Positions 10,860 to 23,146 of a stretch of 64,000 bases of DNA are shown in pieces; positions within the stretch are counted from its first letter, which is position 1; each line of letters starts with the position of its first letter. The DNA is from Hybos culiciformis (Eukaryota > Arthropoda > Insecta > Diptera > Hybotidae). The notes under the pieces were generated by a model. The model did not search any database. It was not told the origin of the DNA and saw nothing but the letters and a program-made list of their open reading frames with translations. Location: positions 72,393,842-72,457,841 of the forward strand of contig OZ023273.1 of the NCBI GenBank assembly GCA_964007475.1, given 5' to 3'. Position numbers and translations under genes: made by a program.

Positions 10860-13800
10860 TCCTAAATGTTTGAATAGTTTTTCTGTTATCTTTATTTACT
10901 CTTTCGGATTTGAATATTGGTGCTAGTTTATCACGTCTATTGTCTTTTTCAAAAATTTTATCACCGGTACAAAATTTTAGTGCGTCGAAACGGTTTTCAT
11001 TTCTTTTTTTAATTTTTTTTTTTGTTTTAAGCAATGATCGTGTGTTAATTTTGCTAAAATGTTATAGTCTGTAATGTGTTGTAGTAAAAAATCTTGCTGT
11101 GTTGAAAAGTTTTTTGTTTTATGAAGGTGTGGATCTATTAATGTGGCCTGAAATAAGATCAAAGGGTGTAAGTTTTGTGGCGGAGTGAATTGTGTTGTTA
11201 TAAGTGATTATTGCCTCGTTTAAAATTTCTTCAAAAGGTTTTTCTTTACTGTCCTTATATATTATTCGAATTATTTCTCTCAACGTTGAGTGGAATCTTT
11301 CGACGGGGGAATTTCCGGTTGAATTTTTGATTGAAGTGAGATGATGCTCAATATCATAAAGTTTTAGAAAGTCTTGGGTGAAATAGTGTTTTAAAGCTTT
11401 GATAATGCATATACTTGTTCTGGTTGTGATTATGTAAGCCGAGGAAAATTAACTGAATTTGTCAATGATTGTGAGAACAGTTTCTCTATGAATAAAAAAT
11501 ATGTCTATATGTAGTATTTCTAAAGGTTTATTGGGGGTTTCTGTAATTTCAAATTTAAGCGGTTTCCTGTTTCTTTCATATTTTAATTCTTGACAAGTAC
11601 TACAATTATTTATTACTTTTGAGACAACTTCTTTCATTTTAGGGAAAAAATATTTCCTTTTGAGATGAAGGACAGTTTCGTTAATACCTCTGTGATTTGA
11701 TTTTAAATGATAATCTCTGATAAGTTTCTCTTGATTTTCAATTTCTGTGATATTTTGTAAAAGTGAAGTACATCGAATTAGTTTAATTTTACTATTGGAA
11801 AAATATTTGGAGTAATTTGATTGAATGGATTTAAACGTATTATTGTCAGTGTATATTGCTGTTATTTTTTTGGGAATAGTAAAATCTTTAAGGGTTTTAA
11901 TAATACTTTCATTTGTTCCCTGATCGCTAATATTTATGTTGTAGAGTTTTCTATTTTTAAAAATGATTTTTAAAGAAATTTTTGTAGTAGATAGGTTTTT
12001 ATCTTCTGTAATAATAATTTGATTAGTAAATTCATTAAGTGGTCTTTCAGAAATAGGGATAGTATTAGAAGCGAAATCTGTTAAATTATTCGTAACAGAA
12101 TTGTTATTTATTTCTATTCGCGAAAGGAAATCTGCGTTTTTGGTTGCCCAGACAATTGCAAGGAGCTCCTTCTCAATTGTGCTATAATTTTGTTCCGATC
12201 TGGACAAGGTGCGACTTTAATAGCAGACTGGTTTATCGAACCAATAGTTCCTTGTGAAAGGATTCCACCAATGGCAATATTACTTGTGTCCGTTGTCAAG
12301 ATAAATTCTTTGCTAAAGTCGAGATATTGCAATAATGGTTCATTGCAAAGAATATTTTTGCACGTTTCGAAACATTCCACATATTTTGAATTTAAAACTA
12401 TTTTATTATCCTTCTTTAAGCGTTCCGTTAAAGGTTTAGTCAGTTTCGCAAAATTATTTATGAATTTCCGGTAATAACCAAGGAGTTCCAAGAATGATTT
12501 GTTTTGGGTAGGGGAAATTTTTTTATAGCTGTTATTTTGTCAGGATTGGGTCTCAGAACTTCCGGAGTGAGTACGTGTCCCAGAAAAACTATTTTCTTGT
12601 GTAAAAATTCTGACTTATCCATATTTACTTCTCCTTATTTACTTCTCCTTATTTACTTATTTACTTCTCTTCCTCCATATTTACTTCTGCCTCCGTTATT
12701 TTTTTAAAAATTATTTCGATATGTTCGATATGTTGTTGAAGGGATGTCGAAAATATTATCATATCATCCATATACACAAAACAAAATTTTCCTTGACCGT
12801 CATGGAGAACATTGTCCATTACTCTTTGAAAGGTGGACGGGGCGTTTTTAAACCCAAATGGCATTCTAACGTATACTCGTAGTGGCCGTTATATACCGTG
12901 AAGGCAGTCTTAGGAATGTCTTTTGGGTTAACTTCAATTTGAGAAAAACACGAAGCTAAATCTAAGGTAGTGAAGTATAAACTCCTACCTAGTCTATCCA
13001 AGATATCATTTATGTTTGGAATGGGGTAACGGTCACTTATTAAGTTTCCTGTAATCCACAACCAACCTCCATTTTTGGATTCCACTTGCATCCTTTTTTT
13101 TTTGGAACGATCCAACGAGATGACCAAGAAGAGAAACTGGATCGAATAATACCCTGACTTAACATTTTGTTAATCTGATCTTTAACTTCTTCTCTGTGTA
13201 CTTCGGGATATCTGTATGAATTCCGATAGACCGGGATGTTGTCGGTAGTTTTGATTTCGTGTTTAACTTCGTTTGTGAAACTTAAATTTTGTCCCTCCTT
13301 GTAGAAAATCGACTCATATTTTTTACAAAGTTTAGAAATAATATATCTATTCTGCTTCTGAATTCAGATGTGAGATTTTAATTAATTTTGTAACATCCGC
13401 CTGAGAACGGTTGTCGTCATTTACAATTGTAAAGTTGTGAATTTCATAAAATTTATTTTTTTCGAAGCAATTAACTTTACAGTACCAATCTTTTGCAAGG
13501 TAGATTCCGCTTGGAATTGTGAGGTTTTTGTTTTGTTCAATTGTTCCGATATACACACTACCTGATTCGATATCTACCGACACTTCAGTGATTATTTTGC
13601 TGTGAGGTGGAACTACATAAGATTTGGATGACAAGTTTAGTTTATTTAATATGGGAATAACAGCATTTTTTGTGTAAAGTAGAGAATTCTGGAAATCTGG
13701 TTTTATTCCTAATTGTCTCATCATTTCGAACTCTATTAGTCCATCGAAATAGTTGTGAAATTTAAATGCTTTTCATCGGTTTTGAATTCTTTGAAACCCT

Positions 13801-13950
13801 TTAAAATTACTTGTTTATCTACCATTGTTGTTTGAAATATGCTATTTTTTTTAACAGGACTGATTTTTTTTATTAATTTTGGACTAATTAGATCAGGATT
13901 TATGAATGACATATTACTACCAGAATCAATAAGAAATTTTAATGTTTATT
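10860..13950 (-). pseudogene. pol: Errantivirus-like pol remnant (PR-RT-RNase H-IN)
   Basis: Protease: an LIDSGS active-site motif near 13900. RT: pieces at 13127-12819 and 12864-12661, the second with the YMDD catalytic box at about 12774-12763. A short T/C-rich tandem insert (about 12620-12675) breaks RT. RNase H starts in 12491-12114 and its middle is lost: at about 12138 the sequence jumps from the ELLAIVWATK region straight to NADFLSR, so the central catalytic part (TDH) is absent. Integrase: the His2Cys2 finger is seen (about 11720-11560), and the start of the catalytic core follows; the segment expected to carry the second catalytic Asp (near 11385) seems deleted. Multiple frameshifts. 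Not functional. Confidence 0.85.
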
Positions 13951-14036
13951 GTTTTTTAATGTCATATGTATATATGGTAACGGAAATGATTGAATATTGC
14001 TTATATCTGAATAAGGTTTGTTTTTTCCGAGGCAGT

Positions 14037-15000
14037 TTATTGAAAATTTTCTTCATCATCTATTTCGTGAACGGTATGAGGATACCTATGGTCCAAATTT
14101 TGGTAGAGTTCTTCTTGTGGGTTATTATGATTTTCGGCCGTATGTAGCTCTGAACTCTCAGATAAGTCTATTAGGTGGGTTTTATTGCCTTCTATATTAT
14201 AGAGCTGTTGGGGATAAAATTTTGAGTTTTCTTTTAGGTTGGGTGTCTTCTGGTTGATTCGGTTTTTTTGAAAAATGAGTAAAACCACTGGATGTATCCA
14301 TCGGTTCAACTTTAGGCAAAATATTGTTTTGTAAGGTATAATTATTCGTTGGATATCTAATTGTTTGTGTTTGTGAAAATTTTGGTTTATTTGTGAACTG
14401 TTCGTAAGGAATGTGTGGCTGATTTTCGGGAAAATATTGAACGGGTCGGAAATTTACATTTTGTGGTACGGAAAATTTTTGACCTTGAGGTGGTGAAAAT
14501 TGTACTCTTTGTGGATTTTGAAAATTACCGAATGTTTGAGTAGTTTGAAAATTATATTTTGGTTTTGGGAAATTATATGTTTGAGTTGATGGGTATCTGA
14601 ATTTCTGTGCTGGGTTACTGTAGTATTAAAACGCTCGGTTATTTGTATAAGTGAAAGTTCTTGAATTCATTCCGTAATGCATTTTTGAAAAGTTGTCAGA
14701 ATTTTTTACTAGTATGTATTTTGTTCTTTTAGACAAAAATTAAATGCTTCGGCTAATGTAGTTGGTCGCATTGCTCTAATAGTTGCTCCAAGTGGGTCTT
14801 TCAGCCCTGACAAAAACTTATTTAAACATATTTGTTTATACAAATCTACTTTAGAGTTAATAACTACTCGGTCTCCTTCATGAACCTTAACATGATTTGT
14901 TAATGTCGAAAGAATTTCTATTATTTTCAATAAAATGTTTCTACGGAACTATTATACTGTTTTAGAGAATGAAGGTCTTTTATTAGACTGGTTTCGTCTC
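14037..15000 (-). pseudogene. gag: Errantivirus-like gag remnant
   Basis: The stretch 14930-14709 carries the conserved Gag core FLSGLKDPLGATIRAMRP, typical of errantivirus gag, which lacks zinc knuckles. Matching sequence extends upstream in a shifted frame to about 15000, where it meets the LTR end of the next element. The C-terminal part (14309-14037) is acidic and ends just before the protease. Several frameshifts and stops are present. Confidence 0.7.
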
Positions 15001-15243
15001 TGTTTGAATTATTACAAATAAAATATAAGCTTTTATTTAAGCAAATCAAAGTTTATTCAAAATTATACAAATGTAATTATTATTTAATATTAAGTTTTAT
15101 TAGCTAAAAACTAACGTAGTTTTTCTGTACCAAATTCTACATAAGAAGAACGAATGTTCTGAATATGTCAAAAGCATGACATGTGTTAAAAACTATTATA
15201 ATGGTTTACTTTTACCAAAGGCTTACTATAAGCTTATACAACA
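15000..15243 (-). repeat. 3' LTR of the second gypsy element
   Basis: On the minus strand the LTR starts with TGTTGTATAAGC right after a polypurine tract. It ends near 15000, where errantivirus gag coding resumes; the exact end is uncertain because the partner LTR is missing. AATAAA strings at about 15060 and 15035 could serve as polyadenylation signals. Confidence 0.6.
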
Positions 15244-15317
15244 TCTCCCTTTTTTAGTTTATAAAAGATTTTTTTTTTTTGTTATTGATCTTAATGGTAA
15301 ATGAATCAATCTGAAAT

Positions 15318-15701
15318 TTATGCTTTTTTTATATAATAATCTTTTGTCCAAGTTGGTTGTTTAATCACCGATCGAGTTGTTTGAATTGTTTCTTTTAAAT
15401 TATCTTGGACTTGGTTCGATTGATTCAAATTATCATGAAGATTTACATTTTCTGAAATTAACTTTTCATTTTGTAAATTAATATTATTTTCTAGATTTAC
15501 ATTTTGTGAGTTTAAATTTTCATTTTGTACATTTACATTTTCTAAGTTTACATTTTCATTATGTACATTTACATTTTCCAAGTTTACATTTTGCGAATTT
15601 CTATTATTAAACTCATTATTAGATATTATTATCTCTGGTTTATTTGGATATAGATATACATCTGAACTATCATTAGAATTATGAAAATTATTTGGAACCA
15701 T
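15318..15701 (-). pseudogene. C-terminal Asn-rich tail of pol (second gypsy)
   Basis: A 127-codon open piece after the integrase. Its middle is a degenerate repeat of NVNLENVNVQNEN-type units, some six copies, likely an expanded low-complexity linker. It ends with a basic segment KQPTWTKDYYIKKA before the stop, in the position of the C-terminal end of K02A2.6-type gypsy pol. The frame differs from the integrase piece before it. Confidence 0.6.
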
Positions 15702-15729
15702 TGAAACTGGTATTAAATGGAAACGATTT

Positions 15730-18489
15730 CTACGAAAAACCCCCCTTTTTGTATGAACTGAATAAGATCTTGGTTGCTGAAGTTTTTCTAGAATTTCCCC
15801 TTTCCGTTTTCAAATCTGTTATCCAAACCTTTTGTCCTTTTCCTAATTCATTTAATTCTTTTGTATTATGACGTTTTTCATATTGCTGTGCCTGCTTTAT
15901 TTTTAATGCTAACTCCCGATTTATAATTTCTCTACTATTTTTTACTTTAAGTTTGCTAGATAATATAGGTACTAAAGATTTTAGTTTCCTACCCATCATT
16001 AATTCTCCTGGAGAAAATTCATTTGAAAGTGGAGTGGTTCTATAACTGAGAAGGGCAGAATCTAAATTATCTTCATTTTTTTTTATCAAATTTTTTGCTG
16101 TTTTTACTGCAGCTTCTACACCCCCATTTGATTGACTATAATAAGGACTGCTGTGATAATGTCAAATCCGTATTCTTTTGCAAAGGATATCAAACTATCA
16201 CGAAACTGAGGACCGTTATCTGACCGCAAAACAGAACATATTCCGTATCTGGAAAAGTATTTTTTTAATTTTTCTTCGATTGTTTTTTTTGCCATATTAT
16301 TGAGTTTATAGATTTCGAAGAATCGCGAAAAGTAGTCGGTAATAATCAAATACCATTCTTTAAATTTATATAAGTCAGCTCCGATTATTTCTACAGGACG
16401 AGTCGCAATCTTATTACTTATAAAGGGTTGTCTGGGGTTGGTTCTTTCTTCTATGCACTTTGTACAATTTTTTACCCTATCTTCTAACTGAGTACTGAAG
16501 TGTTTGCTCTTCTTCTGCATTTTCTTATGCCCTAATGCCCTTCGTGTATAAATTTTATTACTTCTTCTTGCAATTGAAAAGGTATAATTATTCTAGACTG
16601 AAAGAGCAATAAATTTTCGGCAAAGGAAATACCATTGCGATATTGATAATAGGGAGCTAAAGTATTTTCGATATTGCGTTTTTCAGGCCAACCATCAGTA
16701 ATAAACTTCTGCATTTTCTTATGCCCTGATGCCCTTCGTGCATAAATTTTATTACTTCTTCTTGCAATTGAAAAGGTATAATTATTCTAGACTGAAAGAG
16801 CAATAAATTTTCGGCAAAGGAAATATCATTGCGACATTGATAATAGGGAGATAAAGTATTTTCGACATTGCGTTTTTCAGTCCAACCATCAGTACTAAAC
16901 TTGCTTAATTTTTTACACATTGCATCATTTCTCTGAGCTTCAATTATTTTCTCTAAATAACTATCTTTTACCGGTAAAGTTTTATAACATAATTGACATA
17001 ATTTGGAATTTCTAACCCGAGTTCTTCTGGCTCATTTTCTAATTTGAGAAGATTTCTTGAGAGAGCATCTGCAACTATTAATTCTTTTCCCGGTACATAA
17101 ACGACTTTATAATCGTATCGGATAAGGCGCATACGAAATCTTTGCAATCTTGGTGTGAGTTGATCTAAATTTTTTGTTTGCAAAATTTGGATTAGCGGCT
17201 TATGATCTGTTTCTAAGGTAATTTGTATTCCCGTGATATATTCTGAAAGTTTTTCCGCTGACCAAGTTAAAGCTAAAGCCTCGCGTTCGATTTGAGCGTA
17301 ATGACGTTCCGTTGTAGTAAAAGTTCGTGAAACGTACGCCACCACCTCGTGATTCCCGTTATCATTTATTTGAAATAAACAGCCACCTATTCCGTAGCAG
17401 GATGCGTCAGCGCTCACAATTATTTGTTTTGATGGATCGTAAAACGCTAAACTAGGTGAATTTATTAGCATTTCTTTTATTTTGGTAAACGAATTTTCTT
17501 GTAAATCTGACCAGAAGAAGTTTTCGTTGCCCGTTAAAATATTTAAAGGTTCTAAGATATCTGACTGTTTATCAATAAATTTAGCGACAAAGTTTATCAT
17601 TCCTAAAAATTGTTGTATCTCTTTTTATTTGTAGGTCAAGGATAATTTTTTATAGCAATAATGCGCTCTGGATCGATAGACTCCTTGTGACGATAAAATA
17701 AAACCTAAATAACTAACATCTTTCACGTTAAAGATCGATTTATCTTTGTTTATAGTGATCACCTCATTTTGCAATCTAATCAACACTTCAATACTTCTTT
17801 AACAGCAATGTCATGTTCTTCTTGAGTTTTTCCGTGAATGAGTAGATCATCCACATGACATTCTACATTTTTCAAATCTTTGAGGACTTTAGTAAATTTT
17901 GAAACAAAACATTCCGGTGCACATGATATCCCAAATGGCAATCTTTTGAATATAAATCTCCCAAATGGAGATATGAAGCATGTAAGGGGTTGCGATTTTT
18001 TTGTTAGTTTAACTTGATAAAACCCTTTGTTAGTATCAATTTTCGAGAAAACAATTGCATTCTTTATTTTCGCTAGAGTTTGTGCAATTTTAGGCATTGG
18101 ATAATGCGGGCGAATTACCGCTTTATTGAGTTTTGTATAATCAATACATAACCGGACCTCACCATTGGATTTTGGCACAACTAGATTGGGCTGACCCAGT
18201 CCGTCACGTCATCTATTGGTTCAATGATTTGTAATTTAACTAAACGGTCTATTTCTTCATTGAGTTTATTTAGTAATGGTAAGAGCACCGGACGAGAGAT
18301 TGATTGAACATATGGTACCACGTCAGTCTTTAATTTTATTTCAATTTCCCCCTTAAATTCACCAATCGATCTAAATAAGCTTGGAAATTCTTTTTCGATT
18401 TGAGCTGGCAAGAAGGCGCAGTCTGTCCCAGTATCAATTAAAAATGTAACAGACTTATTCAGCTCATGGACCGAAATTGGAACTTTCAT
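15730..18489 (-). pseudogene. pol: Gypsy pol (PR-RT-RNase H-IN), frameshifted
   Basis: Protease: FLIDTGTDCAFLPA near the start (18489-18400). RT: the text breaks at about 18181 (stop and frame change), then continues 18178-17780 with LCIDYTKLNKAV and the catalytic box as HVDD rather than the usual YVDD or YIDD. RNase H: 17600-16968 with SADAS, ALSR and TDHKPL motifs. Integrase: His2Cys2 finger (from about 16730), catalytic-core pieces 16520-16116 with the first Asp and the SDNGPQF motif, then 16089-15730. A 195-bp tandem duplication (16512-16706 / 16707-16901) interrupts the finger. Not functional. Confidence 0.85.
16512..16901. repeat. 195-bp tandem duplication in the integrase region
   Basis: Two adjacent copies starting CTTCTGCATTTTCTTATGCC at 16512 and 16707, about 95 percent alike by eye. 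On the minus strand both encode the same segment before the integrase zinc finger. The duplication is private to this dead copy as far as the window shows. Confidence 0.85.
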
Positions 18490-20843
18490 GGATTTGCATC
18501 TTCATTGATACTTCCGATAAAATATTCGCGATTGTCTAAATTTTCATAATTCTCGCAAAAATTTACAGAATTTTGAGTATTACCTACATTTTTCTTTTCA
18601 TTATTATTCTAATTTTTTTTACTGTAGTTATCTACTTGCTTATTATAACTACTAGTATTATTTGCATTACCTTTATTTTTCAGACAAACCTTAACAAAAT
18701 GTCCCTCAATACCACAACCTCTACCAGGGCCGGCTCAAGACTAAATAGCGCCCTAGGCAAACTTATTAATGGCGCCCCTAAACAGATTATAAAGTTAATA
18801 AACATTTTTTTTACTTTCAAAATATAATATATTACTCCACTGTTCATTATATTAATTATAAAACTGAATTAGAAATTAAAAAAAAAAGAAGGAAATTTTA
18901 TCAATTAGAAAAATTTTTTCTTGATTTCAAATCTGAAAATGTTTCTATTGAGTCTTTAATATTTATTTGATTTAAAATCTCATTTTCAATGGAAATAAGA
19001 GCAAGTCCATTGAGTCGATCCTGTGTCATTGTTGAGCGAAGATAAGTTTTGATTAATTTCAGCTTGCTAAAGCTTCGTTCACATGTTGCTACTGTAACAG
19101 GGATAGTCATCAGTATTCTCAGTGAAATATACAAGTTTGGGAATATTATTTCCATTGAACTTCTTTTTATATGTTTCAAAATATCTTTAATGTCTTTCTT
19201 TCCAAATCCATCAAAATTTCTTAGAATAATTATTTCATCAAATAAATCGCTGCCGTTAATATCATTTTCTAGTACAATTTGCAAGTCCTTACAGCATTTC
19301 AATAAATCTTCTGTGTTTATCCTATATATATCAAACAAAAATCTCCAAATATTTTCGAACTGCCTCATTTGAGAAAAATGTTCAGTCATGGAGGTTAAAC
19401 ATTGATCTACAATAATATAAAAATTGTGAATTTTAAATGCATTTTGCGGATTGTTTGTGATAATTTCATCCTCAGCTTCATATTCAAACTGCCTTTTTTT
19501 CCTTCTACTTCTAGTTTGGATAAAATCAGCTATTACGTCAAGCTAAACGGTCTATTTCTTCATTGAGTTTATTTAGTAATGGTAAGAGCACCGGACGAGA
19601 GATTGATTGAACATATGGTACCACGTCAGTCTTTAATTTTATTTCAATTTCCCCCTTAAATTCACCAATCGATCTAAATAAGCTTGGAAATTCTTTTTCG
19701 ATTTGAGCTGGCAAGAAGGCGCAGTCTGTCCCAGTATCAATTAAAAATGTAACAGACTTATTCAGCTCATGGACCGAAATTGGAACTTTCATGGATTTGC
19801 ATCTTCATTGATACTTCCGATAAAATATTCGCGATTGTCTAAATTTTCATAATTCTCGCAAAAATTTACAGAATTTTGAGTATTACCTACATTTTTCTTT
19901 TCATTATTATTCTAATTTTTTTTACTGTAGTTATCTACTTGCTTATTATAACTACTAGTATTATTTGCATTACCTTTATTTTTCAGACAAACCTTAACAA
20001 AATGTCCCTCAATACCACAACCTCTACCAGGGCCGGCTCAAGACTAAATAGCTCCCTAGGCAAACTTATTAATGGCGCCCCTAAACAGATTATAAAGTTA
20101 ATAAACATTTTTTTTACTTTCAAAATATAATATATTACTCCACTGTTCATTATATTAATTATAAAACTGAATTAGAAATTAAAAAAAAAAGAAGGAAATT
20201 TTATCAATTAGAAAAATTTTTTCTTGATTTCAAATCTGAAAATGTTTCTATTGAGTCTTTAATATTTATTTGATTTAAAATCTCATTTTCAATGGAAATA
20301 AGAGCAAGTCCATTGAGTCGATCCTGTGTCATTGTTGAGCGAAGATAAGTTTTGATTAATTTCAGCTTGCTAAAGCTTCGTTCACATGTTGCTACTGTAA
20401 CAGGGATAGTCATCAGTATTCTCAGTGAAATATACAAGTTTGGGAATATTATTTCCATTGAACTTCTTTTTATATGTTTCAAAATATCTTTAATGTCTTT
20501 CTTTCCAAATCCATCAAAATTTCTTAGAATAATTATTTCATCAAATAAATCGCTGCCGTTAATATCATTTTCTAGTACAATTTGCAAGTCCTTACAGCAT
20601 TTCAATAAATCTTCTGTGTTTATCCTATATATATCAAACAAAAATCTCCAAATATTTTCGAACTGCCTCATTTGAGAAAAATGTTCAGTCATGGAGGTTA
20701 AACATTGATCTACAATAATATAAAAAAAGTGAATTTTAAATGCATTTTGCGGATTGTTTGTGATAATTTCATCCTCAGCTTCATATTCAAACTGCCTTTT
20801 TTTCCTTCTACTTCTAGTTTGGATAAAATCAGCTATTACGTCA
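18241..20843. repeat. 1303-bp tandem duplication across a gypsy/hAT boundary
   Basis: Sequence from about 18241 to 19540 recurs from about 19541 to 20843 with an exact 1303-bp offset. Each copy holds the start of gypsy protease, the 8-bp target duplication, and the last ~815 bp of the hAT element. At the junction near 19535-19545 hAT coding runs straight into gypsy pol with only a few bases of shared sequence. Few differences were seen (for example near 18749/20052 and near 19425/20728). It is either a recent genomic duplication or an assembly error from unresolved haplotypes. Confidence 0.9.
18725..19540 (-). pseudogene. Duplicated C-terminal end of the hAT transposase
   Basis: A 162-codon open piece (19389-18901) identical to the end of the full transposase, including the dimerisation motif. 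It lacks everything upstream because the tandem duplication starts inside the gene at about 19540. It cannot make a working transposase. Confidence 0.9.
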
Positions 20844-23138
20844 AGCTGTTCTGCCATACCTGTAGCACTTTCAATTGCCTTTTCGAACCCGGATATTCTA
20901 TATTCTTTCAAAAACTTTGTGACTTTTCTCAGCTGATCTACGACTTGTTTGATATTAAAATCTGAATTTTGCATCGATTTACTAGCAACATTAATCATAC
21001 TTAATATATCAAACCAAATGTTTAACAATACAATAAATTGAAAGTTTTCAATGTTTTGTATTAATGAAGAGGCTTCTGATGCTGCTTTCGGATCTGAAAA
21101 ATGTTCAGAAATATAATTTAAAGCATCTCTAAAACCTACAATTTGAAATAACACAGCTTTAATTGAATTAATTCTGCATTCCCATCGCGTTTCGCTTAAT
21201 GGCTTTGCTGTTAAATTTGTGACATATTTCTTGAGTACTGCCCATTTTTGTGTGGATGAAGCAAAAAATACATATATTCTCTGTAACACGCCAAATAATG
21301 TCTTAGATACTACTGTAGAAGCAACAGTATCCCCGATCAGTAAATTCAACGAGTGGCAACCACATGGCACGAAAAAAGCGCGTGAATTTGCTTGTAACAT
21401 TCTAGCTTGGACACCTTTATTTTTGCCCTTCATATTTGCCCCATTGTCGTAGCCTTGGCCACGACAATCACTAAATTCAAATTCAAATTTTTTAGTTGCC
21501 TCATAAATACCATTTCCTGTTGTATCTAAAATATCTTTGTAACAGATAAAATGCTCTTTAATTACCATTGATTCAATGTCATAAAATCGTATTGTAAACG
21601 ATAACTGCTCACTATGACTTAAATCTGGTGTGCAGTCAAGGATAATGCTGTAGTATTTCGCTTTACGAATACGATTCGAAATATAATTTCTAATATTATC
21701 AGCCATTAAATTAATTAACTCATTTTGAATATTTTTTCCGCAGTAATGAGTATGAGTTTCTTTATTCTTAACACGACGCAAATGTTCACTTAATGCTAAA
21801 TCATATTTTCCGACTAACTCGACCAGTCCCAGAAAATTACCATTATTTTCCTCAAACAATTTGTCGTTTGTTCCTCTAAATGCTAATGAATTCTTTGCTA
21901 AAAATATTGTAATAGATATAAGTCTGCCCATTACTTTTTGCCAGTGCATCTTTTCACTTTGAATTGCATCTTGTAATTTCTTATCAATAGTATTATTATT
22001 TTTAATGCGGATTGTAACTTCCACCCACTTCATAAATGTGTCTCTATGTTGCTTAGAGTTTTCATGGGATTGTAAACAATCGTACACATTCTTCCAATCA
22101 TTAAATCCTGTATTTGATAATTTAGATCTACCAAGAGAGTCAAAAATTTTACAGGTAAAGCAGAATACTGCATCTTTACTTTCTGAATACACTAGCCACT
22201 TTCTAAGTAAAACTTCTCCAATTGGGAGCGTTTTGTAATACAAATTTCTGGAAAATGATCGATTGTGGAAGTTTTTTGGAAATGCTTTGCGACTAGAAAA
22301 ATCTGATGGTCCAAGATTAATTATATAATCAATTTGATTTTTTTTTAATGGTATGGGCCACGATCCTACATCTTTATAAAGATTATAATTTTCCATTTCA
22401 TCTTTAAAATTTAAAATACTTACACTTGGATTACGCACATCAGTATCCAAACTATTTTCACATTCGTTTTCAATTGTATTCTCATCACGCACACAATTTT
22501 CATCTTGAGTTTCATTTGGCAAACTATTTACATGGTCCAAACATGTTGTTAAATTATTTTCATTAGTAATATCATCTTTCTCTGATTCATTGCTATCTAT
22601 GTTATATTATATTGCTATCTATGTACTACTCAAGTTTTTAGTAAAATAGGATAAAATTTTGCTAATTTTTTCTATTTCAATCTGTTGCAGAGCTTTTCTT
22701 TTTCTATTTTCATTACCGCTCAACTTTTTGGACATTGCTAAAGGGATAAAACAATTTTGTATGTACTTTATTATTTCAATTCAATATTGCTTGTAGAAAT
22801 TTGTCAATAATTATGTTATTATTTATAATATTCTAACTAAAAAGCAAACTCTATAAAAAATTTGAAATAAAAGTCATAGGCATCTACTTTTAAAATAATT
22901 TTAAAAAAATTCAAATTTGTAAAAGCTTTCTTTTTTATTCGAAAATCAAATTTAACTCCTAACGCAGATGTAAAAATAAATGTTCAATAATTTTTTCACA
23001 ATTTTCGGTATTTTGGAAGATTTAAGTAATTTAGTAATTTAGTTAGTTGGAAGATTTAAGTAATTTGCCCTATACAAAGGTAATAATTTTGGCACCCCAG
23101 GCAAGGGCCTTGCTCGCCTGTAGCTTGAGCCGGCCCTG
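20028..23138 (-). mobile_element. hAT element, ZMYM1-type, with 8-bp TSD
   Basis: Inverted ends CAGGGCCGGCTCAAG at 20028 and its complement ending at 23138. The 8-bp direct repeat ACCTCTAC flanks it at 20020-20027 and 23139-23146. Length 3111 bp. It encodes one transposase on the minus strand. It sits in the gypsy gag-pol junction. A second, 5'-incomplete copy of its transposase end lies at 18725-19540, through the 1303-bp tandem duplication, and carries the same end and the same ACCTCTAC at 18717-18724. Confidence 0.92.
20204..22735 (-). CDS. hAT transposase, zinc finger MYM-type protein 1-like
   Basis: A 778-codon open frame runs from 22540 to 20204. Counting from 22540: TTF-type zinc finger at about 112-172 with likely ligands C127, C130, H159 and H165; then a DUF4371-like RNase H-fold core with LDCTPDLSHSEQ; GQGYDNGANMKG; CGCHSLNLLIGD; ETRWECR; and the hAT C-terminal dimerisation region ending near ATCERSFSKLKLIK. 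An ATG at 22735 starts a Lys-rich N-terminal piece in the same frame, but two stop codons (TAG, TAA) at about 22610-22625, in a 22-bp imperfect duplication, separate it. So the protein may be N-terminally shortened, or the gene may be dead. In the family it cuts and joins the element's own ends. Confidence 0.88.
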
Positions 23139-23146
23139 ACCTCTAC

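Larger units (their letters stand above)
9087..15000 (-). mobile_element. Degenerate errantivirus-like LTR element (gag-pol-env)
   Basis: Read on the minus strand, fragments occur in the order gag (about 15000-14037), protease, RT, RNase H and integrase (13950-10860), env (10783-9319), polypurine tract (9181-9192) and start of a 3' LTR at 9180. That order, with an env after pol, fits insect errantiviruses of the gypsy group. All frames carry stops or frameshifts, and there are internal deletions, so it is a dead copy. Its 5' end is missing: gag runs into the LTR of a second gypsy element near 15000. No 5' LTR was found on the far side of that element. Confidence 0.85.

Noticed and set aside
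18573..18827. Hydrophobic 84-codon plus-strand frame, also at 19876-20130
   Set aside because: It crosses the gypsy/hAT boundary, is T-rich on that strand, and is duplicated by the same event.
20352..20965. Plus-strand frames opposite the hAT transposase
   Set aside because: Antisense shadows; the 107-codon one occurs twice only because of the 1303-bp duplication.
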